Of a stretch of DNA of 64,000 nucleotides, positions 53,344 through 60,793 are shown one piece after another. The notes beneath the pieces are model-generated. The model saw only the letters and a list, made by a program, of their open reading frames with translations. It ran no database searches and was not told the DNA's origin. How positions within the stretch are numbered: the stretch's first letter is position 1; each line of letters starts with the position of its first letter. The stretch spans positions 868,001 through 932,000 of the forward strand of contig NZ_BMVO01000001.1 of the NCBI RefSeq assembly GCF_014650755.1, read 5' to 3'. The position numbers and the translations under genes are program-made. The DNA comes from Streptomyces chryseus (GTDB lineage Bacteria; Actinomycetota; Actinomycetes; Streptomycetales; Streptomycetaceae).

Positions 53344-54768
53344 ATGGACATGCGCGTACATGACCGGCGGCGGTTCCTCGCCCTCACGGCGGCCGCGTCC
53401 GCGACCCCGCTGCTCAGTGCCTGTGGCGCCGGTTTCGGCGGTGACGAGGGCGGCGGGAAGGGCGGGTCGGCGGCCGACGAGGTCACCGGCTCGTTCGACT
53501 GGAAGAAGGCCAAGGGCAGGACGGTCAAGGCGCTGCTGAACAAGCACCCGTACACGGACGCGCTGATCGCCGACCTCAAGTCCTTCACCGAGAAGACCGG
53601 CGTCAAGGTCGAGTACGACGTCTTCCCCGAGGACAACTACTTCGACAAGCTCACCGTCGACCTGTCCAGCGGCCGCGCCTCGTACGACGTCTTCATGCTC
53701 GGCGCCTACATGGTGTGGCAGTACGGGCCGCCCGGGTGGCTGGAGGACCTCGGCCCCTGGATGAGCAACTCCTCGGCGACCGGTGGTGAATGGGACCAGG
53801 GCGACTTCTTCCCGAATCTCCTCCAGGCCGACCAGTGGTCCCTCAAGGCCGGCGCCCCGCTCGGGCAGGGCGGGCAGTACGCGCTGCCGTGGGGCTGGGA
53901 GACGAACGTCGTCGCGTACAACACCGAGGTCTTCAGGAAGCTGGGGCTGAAGCCCGCCGAGACCTTCGACGAGCTGCGCGAGATATCCGGCGCCATCAAG
54001 CGCAGGGCGCCGGGAGCGGGCTTCGACGGGATGTACGGCGTGGCGGTGCGCGGGTCGCGGAGCTGGGCGACGATCCATCCCGGCTTCATGACGATGTACT
54101 CGCGGTACGGGCTGAAGGACTTCACGGTCGACGGCGGGAAGATCAAGCCCGCCATGAACACCCCGGAAGCCGTGGCCTTCACCCGGGACTGGGCGGAGAT
54201 GGTCAAGAAGGGCGGGCCGCCGTCCTGGACGTCGTACACCTGGTACCAGTGCTCCAGCGACCTGGGCGCGAAGAAGGCCGGGATGCTGTTCGACGCCGAT
54301 ACGGCCGCTTACTTCCAGGCGGTGAAGGGCGCGTCGCCCGCCTCCGGGAAGATCGCCTTCCATCCCGGGCCGAAGGGGCCGGACGGGTCGCTCGCCACGA
54401 ACATGTGGATCTGGTCGCTCGGCATGAACGCCAAGAGCAGGAACAAGCACGCGGCGTGGCTGTTCCTCCAGTGGGCGACCGGCAAGGAGCACCTGCGCAA
54501 GGCGGCCGTCGAGGGCAACCACATCGACCCCGTACGGAAGTCCGTCAGCCAGGACGCGGCGTACAAGGACAAGATGAAGGGGATCGAGGGCTTCATCGAG
54601 ACCTTCGAGACGGTCGTCGACCAGACGAAGATCCAGTTCACGCCGCAGGAGCAGTTCTTCGACGCGACGACGAGCTGGGCGGCGTCCCTCCAGGAGATCT
54701 ACGGCGGCAAGAACGCCACGTCGGTGCTGAACGGGCTGGCGAGCGACCTGGCCGCGAAGGTCGGGTGA
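53344..54768 (+). CDS. ABC transporter substrate-binding lipoprotein (carbohydrate type)
   Basis: 474 residues. The N-terminus HDRRRFLALTAAASATPLLS followed by AC is a twin-arginine lipoprotein signal, with Cys27 as the lipidated residue. The mature part is a family 1 extracellular binding protein: KSFTEKTGVKVEYDVFPEDN, YDVFMLGAYMVWQYGPPGWL and LATNMWIWSLGMNAKSRNKH. It captures a sugar or polyol outside the membrane for the two permeases downstream. The ATG at 53344 has GGAGG 5 bases upstream; an in-frame GTG at 53326 is less likely. It is the first gene of the rightward operon. Confidence 0.93.
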   Translation: MDMRVHDRRRFLALTAAASATPLLSACGAGFGGDEGGGKGGSAADEVTGSFDWKKAKGRTVKALLNKHPYTDALIADLKSFTEKTGVKVEYDVFPEDNYFDKLTVDLSSGRASYDVFMLGAYMVWQYGPPGWLEDLGPWMSNSSATGGEWDQGDFFPNLLQADQWSLKAGAPLGQGGQYALPWGWETNVVAYNTEVFRKLGLKPAETFDELREISGAIKRRAPGAGFDGMYGVAVRGSRSWATIHPGFMTMYSRYGLKDFTVDGGKIKPAMNTPEAVAFTRDWAEMVKKGGPPSWTSYTWYQCSSDLGAKKAGMLFDADTAAYFQAVKGASPASGKIAFHPGPKGPDGSLATNMWIWSLGMNAKSRNKHAAWLFLQWATGKEHLRKAAVEGNHIDPVRKSVSQDAAYKDKMKGIEGFIETFETVVDQTKIQFTPQEQFFDATTSWAASLQEIYGGKNATSVLNGLASDLAAKVG

Positions 54769-54775
54769 CGGCTCC

Positions 54776-55735
54776 GTGTCGTCGTCCCTCACCGAGACCG
54801 ACCACGGGGCGGCCTCGCACGGGGGAAGCGGGCCGCCGGCGCGTGTCGTTCCGCGCTGGCGGCGCGGGCTGCGGCCGTACCTGCTGATCGTTCCGGCCCT
54901 GCTGCTGACCGGCGGGATCCTCTATCCCTTCGGGCTCGGGCTGTACTACACGGTCTTCGACTTCGCGGCGAGCAAGCCGCAGCCGGACATGGTCGGCCTG
55001 GCGAACTACCGGCGGATCTTCGGCGAGTCGTCCTTCTGGGACTCGGCATGGGTCACGGTGCTGTACGCGGTGGGGGCGGCGGCTTTCGAGACCGTGCTCG
55101 GGGTGGCCGTCGCGCTGCTGCTGCACCGCTCGACGCGGGTCGGGCGGGTGCTGGAGAAGATCCTCATCCTGCCGCTGATGATCGCCCCCGTGATCGCCGC
55201 GATCATGTGGAAGCTGATGCTCCAGCCGAGTGTCGGCGTCGTCAATTACCTGCTGAAACCTTTCGGTATGGGGGGCGTGCAGTGGACGGACACCCCCGCG
55301 GGCGCTCTGCTGTCGTCGATCGCGGTGGACGTGTGGGTCTACACGCCGTTCGTCGCCATCCTGGCCCTGGCGGGGCTGCGGTCGCTGCCCGCCTCGCCGT
55401 TCGAGGCCGCGGCGGTGGACGGGGCCGGGTGGTGGTTCACGTTCCGCAAACTGACGCTGCCGATGCTGTGGCCGTACGTCCTGGTCGCGGTGATCTTCCG
55501 GTTCATGGACTCGCTGAAGGTCTTCGACATCATCTACGCGCTGACCGAGGGCGGTCCCGGTGACTCGACCGTGGTGCTCCAGATCCGGGCGTACCTGGAG
55601 GCGATCCGCTTCCAGCGGTACTCGTTCGGGATCAGCTACATGATCGTGCTGTGGGCGGTGGTCTACCTGGTGACGATGGTGCTGGTGCGCTACCTGGGGA
55701 AGATCCAGAACCGGGCGGCGGAGGTGCCCAAGTGA
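54776..55735 (+). CDS. ABC transporter permease 1 (MalF/UgpA type)
   Basis: 319 residues, six membrane segments after a polar 30-residue N-terminus. The EAA loop toward the ATPases is FEAAAVDGAGWWFTFRKLTL; ALTEGGPGDSTVVLQIRAYL is typical of the sugar-permease family. The GTG at 54776 is 7 bases after the binding-protein stop. It forms a heterodimer with the next gene product, whose start overlaps its stop. Confidence 0.94.
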   Translation: MSSSLTETDHGAASHGGSGPPARVVPRWRRGLRPYLLIVPALLLTGGILYPFGLGLYYTVFDFAASKPQPDMVGLANYRRIFGESSFWDSAWVTVLYAVGAAAFETVLGVAVALLLHRSTRVGRVLEKILILPLMIAPVIAAIMWKLMLQPSVGVVNYLLKPFGMGGVQWTDTPAGALLSSIAVDVWVYTPFVAILALAGLRSLPASPFEAAAVDGAGWWFTFRKLTLPMLWPYVLVAVIFRFMDSLKVFDIIYALTEGGPGDSTVVLQIRAYLEAIRFQRYSFGISYMIVLWAVVYLVTMVLVRYLGKIQNRAAEVPK

Positions 55736-56562
55736 AGCGCCGGCTGCTCGCGATCGCCGCCGACGGGGCGCTGATCCTGTACTTCGTCTTCGCGCTCTTT
55801 CCCATCGCCTGGATGATCATCCTGTCGCTGAAGCCGCCGAACGAGCTGTTCAGTACGTACTTCTCGTTCGCCCCGACGCTCGACTCGTACCGGACGGTCC
55901 TCGGGGCGGGCAGCGACGAGGGCGTGCCGTTCCCGCGGTTCTTCGTCAACAGCCTGGTGGTGTCGCTCGGGGCCGTGGGGCTGTCCCTGGTGATCGGGCT
56001 GCCCGCCGCCTACGCGGCCGCGCGGTGGCGGTTCCGGGGCTCGGAGAACCTGATGTTCACGCTGCTGTCCTTCCGGTTCGCCCCCGAACTGACCGTGATC
56101 ATCCCACTGTTCGTGCTCTACCAGAAGCTCGGGCTCTTCGACACGTACGTCGGCATGATCTGGGTGCTCCAGCTCGTCACGCTGCCGCTGATCGTCTGGA
56201 TCATGCGCTCGTACTTTTCCGACCTCTCCCCCGAGCTGGAGCAGGCCGCGCTGCTCGACGGCTACACGCGGAAACAGGCGTTCTTCAAGGTCGCGCTGCC
56301 GCTGGTCAAGCCGGGCATCGCGGCGGTGTCGCTGCTCGCGTTCATCTTCGCCTGGAACAACTTCGTCTTTCCGCTGATCCTCACCTCCTCCGAGGCGCAG
56401 ACGGTGACGGTCGGAGCGCTGTCCTTCCTCGGCGGCGACCGCCCCAAGTACAACCTGACGGCCGCCGCCGCCCTGGTGTCGGTGATCCCGCCGCTGCTCC
56501 TCGCGCTCACCATCCAGCGGTACCTGGTGCGGGGACTGTCGTTCGGGGCGGTGAAGTCCTGA
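55732..56562 (+). CDS. ABC transporter permease 2 (MalG/UgpE type)
   Basis: 276 residues, six membrane segments. The EAA loop is LEQAALLDGYTRKQAFFKVA, and the C-terminal GLSFGAVKS is the usual end of MalG-like proteins. The GTG at 55732 overlaps the stop of permease 1 (GTGA). A 27-codon upstream extension in frame lies within permease 1 and is rejected. Its stop shares a base with the next ATG (TGATG). Confidence 0.94.
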   Translation: MKRRLLAIAADGALILYFVFALFPIAWMIILSLKPPNELFSTYFSFAPTLDSYRTVLGAGSDEGVPFPRFFVNSLVVSLGAVGLSLVIGLPAAYAAARWRFRGSENLMFTLLSFRFAPELTVIIPLFVLYQKLGLFDTYVGMIWVLQLVTLPLIVWIMRSYFSDLSPELEQAALLDGYTRKQAFFKVALPLVKPGIAAVSLLAFIFAWNNFVFPLILTSSEAQTVTVGALSFLGGDRPKYNLTAAAALVSVIPPLLLALTIQRYLVRGLSFGAVKS

Positions 56563-57707
56563 TGCCCTCCGCGATCTCGCTGCGCGGCGTCCACAAGGCG
56601 TACGGCAGGAACACGGCGCTCGACGGTCTCGATCTCGACGTCGGGCAGGGCGAGTTCTTCTGCCTGCTCGGCCCGTCCGGCGCCGGCAAGACCACGACGC
56701 TCAAGACCGTCGCCGGGCTCGAACAGCCCGAGTCGGGGACGGTCTCGCTCGACGGCACCGACATGACGGGCGTCGAGCCGTACGACCGGGGCGTCGCGAT
56801 GTGCTTCGAGTCGTACGCCCTCTACCCGCACCGCAGCGCGTACGACAACCTCGCCTCCCCGCTGCGCTCCCCCCGCTACAAGCTGCCCGCCGCCGAGGCG
56901 CGCGAGCGCGTCGGCGCCGTCGCCGACCTGCTCGGCATCGGCGCGCTCCTGGAGCGGCCGGTGGGCCGGCTGTCCAACGGGCAGCGCCAGCGCGTCGCCC
57001 TCGGCCGCGTCCTGGTGCGCCCGGCGCGCGCGTTCCTCCTCGACGAGCCGCTGTCCCACCTCGACGCGAAGCTGCGCCAGGCGATGCGCGCCGAGCTGAA
57101 GGCCATCGGGGCGGTCCGGCGCACCACGACCCTGTACGTCACACACGACTCGGTGGAGGCGCTGGCGCTCGGGGACCGCATCGGGGTCATCCGGGAGGGC
57201 CGGATCGTCCAGACGGGGACGCGCGAGGAGATCTGGCACCAGCCGTACGACACGTTCGTCGCCCGCTCCTTCGGCAGGCCGCGCATCAACCTGCTGCCGG
57301 GCACGATCACCCGTGACGGCGGATTCGTCTCCGCCGACCGCTTCTTCGAGATCCCGCGGATCACGCCGGCTCCGGGGCCCGCCCACAGCGTACGGCCGCC
57401 CGCCCCCGGGACCCGCGTCCAGATCGGGGTCCGGCCGCGCGATCTGTCGCTGGGGTCGTCCGTGCTCGGCCCCGGCGGCATCGAGCTCGTGGGCAGCGTC
57501 TACATCACCGAAGTCCTGGGCCGGGCCACGGAGGTCACCGTACGGCTCGGCGCGCAGCACCTGTCGCTGGTCGTGCCGCGCGCCGACGCCGCCGGGCTGC
57601 GGCCCGACGCACCGGTGCGGCTGTCCGTACGGCCGGAGAGCCTGCTGCTGTTCGAGGCGGACGACACCGAGGGGCCGGGCCGGCCGGGGCGCAGGGTCAC
57701 CGGATGA
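56562..57707 (+). CDS. ABC transporter ATP-binding protein A (MalK/UgpC type, Q-loop Glu)
   Basis: 381 residues. Walker A GPSGAGKTT, signature LSNGQRQRVALGRV, Walker B AFLLDEPLSHLDA, switch His YVTHDS; a C-terminal TOBE/regulatory domain follows from about 240. In the Q-loop the usual VFQSYALYP reads CFESYALYPH, so the Gln that contacts Mg and water is Glu. The signature has LSNGQ for LSGGQ. It is the first of two non-identical ATPases in the operon, which probably form a heterodimer, as with the rhizobial GlpS/GlpT glycerol importer. Confidence 0.92.
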   Translation: MPSAISLRGVHKAYGRNTALDGLDLDVGQGEFFCLLGPSGAGKTTTLKTVAGLEQPESGTVSLDGTDMTGVEPYDRGVAMCFESYALYPHRSAYDNLASPLRSPRYKLPAAEARERVGAVADLLGIGALLERPVGRLSNGQRQRVALGRVLVRPARAFLLDEPLSHLDAKLRQAMRAELKAIGAVRRTTTLYVTHDSVEALALGDRIGVIREGRIVQTGTREEIWHQPYDTFVARSFGRPRINLLPGTITRDGGFVSADRFFEIPRITPAPGPAHSVRPPAPGTRVQIGVRPRDLSLGSSVLGPGGIELVGSVYITEVLGRATEVTVRLGAQHLSLVVPRADAAGLRPDAPVRLSVRPESLLLFEADDTEGPGRPGRRVTG

Positions 57708-58552
57708 GCGGCGACCAGCAGCGCGGACCCGCGCCCCGCCAGGCGGCCATCGCGGAACAGGTGCTCGCGGCGGGCTCGGCGACCGCCGCCGAACTGGCGG
57801 AGCGCTTCGACGTCAGCCTGATGACCATCCACCGCGACCTGGACGAGCTCGAACGCCAGGGCCTGGTACGGAAGTTCCGGGGCGGCGTCACCGCCCAGCC
57901 GTCCGGCGTCTTCGAGTCGAACGTGGCGTACCGGCTGAAGACGATGCGCGCGGAGAAGGCCGCCGTGGCCGACCGCGCGCTGCGGCTCATCGAGCCCGGC
58001 ATGGCCGTGATGCTCGACGACTCGACGTCCACACTGGAGATCGCACGCCGGCTCGGCTCCCCGGGAGGTACGTCGACGGGCGGCTCGGGCGGGGCCTCGT
58101 CGATCACTCCGCTGACCGTCGTCACCAACTTCCTCGAAGCGCTGACGCTGCTGTCGAGCGAGCGGGGCCTGCACCTGATGGCGCTCGGCGGCGACTACGA
58201 CCCGCTGCACTCCTCGTTCCTCGGCGTCTCCTGCGTGGAGGCGATCCAGCTCCTGCGGGTCGACATCTGCTTCACGTCGACGTCCGCCGTCTCCGGCGGC
58301 TTCGCCTACCACCAGGAGCAGCACATCGTCTCCGTCAAACGCGCCATGCTCGACTCCGCCGCGAAGAACGTGCTGCTGCTCGACCACTCCAAGCTCGGCC
58401 GCGTCGCCCTCCACCGGGTCGCCCCGCTCTCCCGCTTCGACCTGCTCCTGGTCGACGACGGGGCATCGGCGGAACTGCTGCGCGACCTCGACGAGCACAA
58501 GGTCCCGTACGAGGTGTGCCCGACGGCGACGGGGGGCCCGGACCATGACTGA
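57704..58552 (+). CDS. DeoR-family transcriptional regulator
   Basis: 282 residues. An N-terminal winged helix (AELAERFDVSLMTIHRDLDE with LERQGLVRKFRGG) precedes a sugar-phosphate-sensing DeoR domain (about 80-270) with VMLDDSTSTLEIARRLGS, MALGGDYDPLHSSFLG and NVLLLDHSKLG. An insert PGGTSTGGSGGASSIT in the sensor domain is Gly/Ser-rich and unusual. DeoR regulators are normally repressors released by a phosphorylated intermediate, here probably the product of one of the kinases. Its ATG overlaps the stop of ATPase A (ATGA), and its end overlaps ATPase B by 8 bases. Confidence 0.93.
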   Translation: MSGDQQRGPAPRQAAIAEQVLAAGSATAAELAERFDVSLMTIHRDLDELERQGLVRKFRGGVTAQPSGVFESNVAYRLKTMRAEKAAVADRALRLIEPGMAVMLDDSTSTLEIARRLGSPGGTSTGGSGGASSITPLTVVTNFLEALTLLSSERGLHLMALGGDYDPLHSSFLGVSCVEAIQLLRVDICFTSTSAVSGGFAYHQEQHIVSVKRAMLDSAAKNVLLLDHSKLGRVALHRVAPLSRFDLLLVDDGASAELLRDLDEHKVPYEVCPTATGGPDHD

Positions 58553-59684
58553 GCTGGCGCTGCGCGCGCTGCGCAAGACCTACGCCGTGCGGGGCCGCCC
58601 GCCGGTGGAGGCGGTGCGGGGCATCGACCTGGAGCTGCGCTCCGGTGAACTGCTGGGCCTGCTCGGCCCGTCCGGCTGCGGCAAGTCCACCGCCCTGCGG
58701 ATGATCGCGGGCCTGGAGGACGTGACCGGCGGGGACATCCTCGTCGGCGGCGCGTCAGTGGTGGCGGTCCCCGCCCGGCAGCGCAACATCGGGGTGGCCT
58801 TCGAGAACTACGCGCTCTACCCGCCGCTCACCGTCGCCGACAACCTCGGGTTCGGGCTCGCGGCGCGCGGCAGGCCACGCGAGGAGGTGGCGTCGCGCGT
58901 ACGGGACATGGCCGAGCGCATCGGCCTCACGGGACTCCTCGACGCGAGGCCGGGCGGGCTCTCCAGCGGCCAGAAACAGCGGGTCGCGCTGGCGCGGGCG
59001 CTGATCCGCGAGCCGGACGTACTGCTGCTCGACGAGCCGCTCTCGCACCTCGACGCGGCGCAGCGCGACACCACGCGCCGGGAACTCAAGCGCATCCAGC
59101 AGGACTTGGGGCACACCACGATCCTGGTCACGCACGACCAGGAGGAGGCGCTGTCGCTCGCCGACCGCATCGCGGTGATGAAGGACGGCGTCATCCAGCA
59201 GCTCGGCACGCCGTACGAGATCTACGACAGCCCGGCGAACCTCTTCGTGGCCGACTTCGTCGGGGAGCCGGCGATCAACCTGCTGCCGGGGGCCGTCGAG
59301 GAGCGGGGGTGGGTCAGGCTCTCGGACACCGTGCGGCTGGCCGTCCAGGTGCGGCTCGCGGCGGGGCGGGAGGTGGTGCTGGGGATCAGGCCGGAGGATC
59401 TGCGGCTGGCCGGCGGGGAGGGGGCGGGGGCGTCGGGGGTGGTGGGGGCGGGCGAGGCGGCGGCGGGCCTGGAGGCGGCGCCGGCCGTCGCGGCCCGGGT
59501 CAGCGCCCATGAACCGCTCCTCGAAGCGGGGATCGCCACGCTCGCGCTCGAAGGAGTGGCCGAGCCCCTCGTCGTACAGACCGGACCCGAGGTACGCCTC
59601 GGCCGGGGCGACACCGTGCGGGTGAGCGCGGACCCGCGGCTCACCCATGTCTTCGACGCCGAGACAGGAGAGGCCCTGCGATGA
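58545..59684 (+). CDS. ABC transporter ATP-binding protein B (MalK/UgpC type, Q-loop Glu)
   Basis: 379 residues. Walker A GPSGCGKST, signature LSSGQKQRVALARA, Walker B VLLLDEPLSHLDAAQ, switch His LVTHDQEEAL, plus a C-terminal TOBE domain interrupted by a Gly/Ala-rich stretch (GGEGAGASGVVGAGEAAAGL). The Q-loop again reads FENYALYP, with Glu in place of Gln. The C-terminal insert is encoded by dense G-runs. It overlaps the regulator gene by 8 bases and the dehydrogenase by 4, so expression is coupled. Confidence 0.92.
   Translation: MTELALRALRKTYAVRGRPPVEAVRGIDLELRSGELLGLLGPSGCGKSTALRMIAGLEDVTGGDILVGGASVVAVPARQRNIGVAFENYALYPPLTVADNLGFGLAARGRPREEVASRVRDMAERIGLTGLLDARPGGLSSGQKQRVALARALIREPDVLLLDEPLSHLDAAQRDTTRRELKRIQQDLGHTTILVTHDQEEALSLADRIAVMKDGVIQQLGTPYEIYDSPANLFVADFVGEPAINLLPGAVEERGWVRLSDTVRLAVQVRLAAGREVVLGIRPEDLRLAGGEGAGASGVVGAGEAAAGLEAAPAVAARVSAHEPLLEAGIATLALEGVAEPLVVQTGPEVRLGRGDTVRVSADPRLTHVFDAETGEALR
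59414..59452 (+). other. G-quadruplex-prone run in ATPase B gene
   Basis: At least six G-runs of 3-5 bases with loops of 1-6 bases lie on the plus, non-template strand. It encodes the Gly-rich insert of the TOBE region. Seen directly; the folding is inference. Confidence 0.5.
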
Positions 59685-60694
59685 GAATCCTGGCAGCCGG
59701 TGACCATTTCGTCCTCAACTCGCTGATCGGTGAGGCGTTGGAGGCCGCCGTCACCGCGTCCCCCTTCGAACTCACCGAGCTCACCCTGCCCTGGCCGCTG
59801 GAGCCCTTCACGAAAGTGGGCGAGGTGGACGAGGCCGCCGACCGCGAGGACGCCCTCATCGAGGCGCTGCGGGGCGTCGAGGTGTGCGTCACGCAGATGG
59901 CGCCGTTCACCGAGCGGGTCCTGGACGCCTCCCCCGCACTGCGGCTGATCGTCGTGTGCCGGGGCGGGCCGGTCAACGTCAACGTGGAGGCGGCTCGGGC
60001 GCGCGGCGTGCGGGTGTGCTTCGCGCCGGGCCGCAACGCCGCCGCGACCGCCGAGTTCACCGTCGGGATGATGCTGTCCGCGATGCGCCGGATCCCGCAG
60101 GCCCACGACGCGCTGGCGCGGCGGGGGGTGTGGGACGCCTCCTACTTCACGTACGAGCGGTGCGGGCCGGAGCTGGAGGACACGCGGGTCGGCCTGGTCG
60201 GTTACGGCGCGGTCGGCAGCCGGGTCGCGCGCGTGCTGTGCGCGTTCGGCGCGGAGGTGGAGGTGTACGACCCGTACGTACGCGGTGATGTGCACGGCGT
60301 ACGGGTCGCCTCGCTCGACACCCTGCTGTCCCGGTCCCGGGTCGTCACCCTGCACGCGCGCCTCACCGACGAGACACGAGGGTTGATCGGCGCCCGGGAA
60401 CTGGGGCTCCTGCCGCACGGCTCCGTACTGGTCAATGTGGCGCGGGGGCCGCTCGTCGACACGGACGCGCTGTGCGACGCGCTGGCGAGCGGGCGGCTGG
60501 CGGCGGCCGCGCTGGACACGTACGAGCAGGAGCCGCTGCCGGCCGACGCGCGGCTGCGGGGCCTGCCGGGGGTCGTGCTGACGCCGCATCTGGGCGGGGC
60601 GAGCCGTCAGGTGGCCGAGAAGGCGGCGCGGATCGCGGCGGCGGAGGTGGCCCGGTACGCGGGCGGGGCGGCGTTGGCGCACTGCCTGACGTGA
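59681..60694 (+). CDS. D-2-hydroxyacid dehydrogenase, NAD-dependent
   Basis: 337 residues. The nucleotide-binding core has VGLVGYGAVGSRVARVLCAF; catalytic residues are Arg in VLVNVARGPLVDTDAL, Glu in DTYEQEPLP and His in VLTPHLGGAS. It belongs with phosphoglycerate/hydroxypyruvate-type enzymes, but the N-terminal domain (PFTKVGEVDEAADREDALIE) is not that of SerA, and there is no ACT domain. It would oxidise a 2-hydroxyacid or reduce a 2-keto acid, possibly an aldonic or C4 acid derived from the imported compound. Its ATG overlaps the ATPase B stop (ATGA). It is the last tightly overlapped gene. Confidence 0.9.
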   Translation: MRILAAGDHFVLNSLIGEALEAAVTASPFELTELTLPWPLEPFTKVGEVDEAADREDALIEALRGVEVCVTQMAPFTERVLDASPALRLIVVCRGGPVNVNVEAARARGVRVCFAPGRNAAATAEFTVGMMLSAMRRIPQAHDALARRGVWDASYFTYERCGPELEDTRVGLVGYGAVGSRVARVLCAFGAEVEVYDPYVRGDVHGVRVASLDTLLSRSRVVTLHARLTDETRGLIGARELGLLPHGSVLVNVARGPLVDTDALCDALASGRLAAAALDTYEQEPLPADARLRGLPGVVLTPHLGGASRQVAEKAARIAAAEVARYAGGAALAHCLT

Positions 60695-60730
60695 CCGGGT
60701 GAGGTTTCGGGCCGGGCTGTGTGGCGTGTC

Positions 60731-60773
60731 GCGGTGTGCGGTGGTGCGGTGTGGTGTAGCGGTGTGGTGCGGT
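60731..60773 (+). repeat. Degenerate GCGGTGTG repeats before FGGY kinase 2
   Basis: GCGGTGTG occurs at 60731, 60746 and 60759, with a partial copy at 60769, in a stretch of about 55 bases almost free of A and C on the plus strand. It fills the 99-base gap between the dehydrogenase and kinase 2. Confidence 0.5.
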
Positions 60774-60793
60774 CGTTCGGAAGGGGCGTCCAG

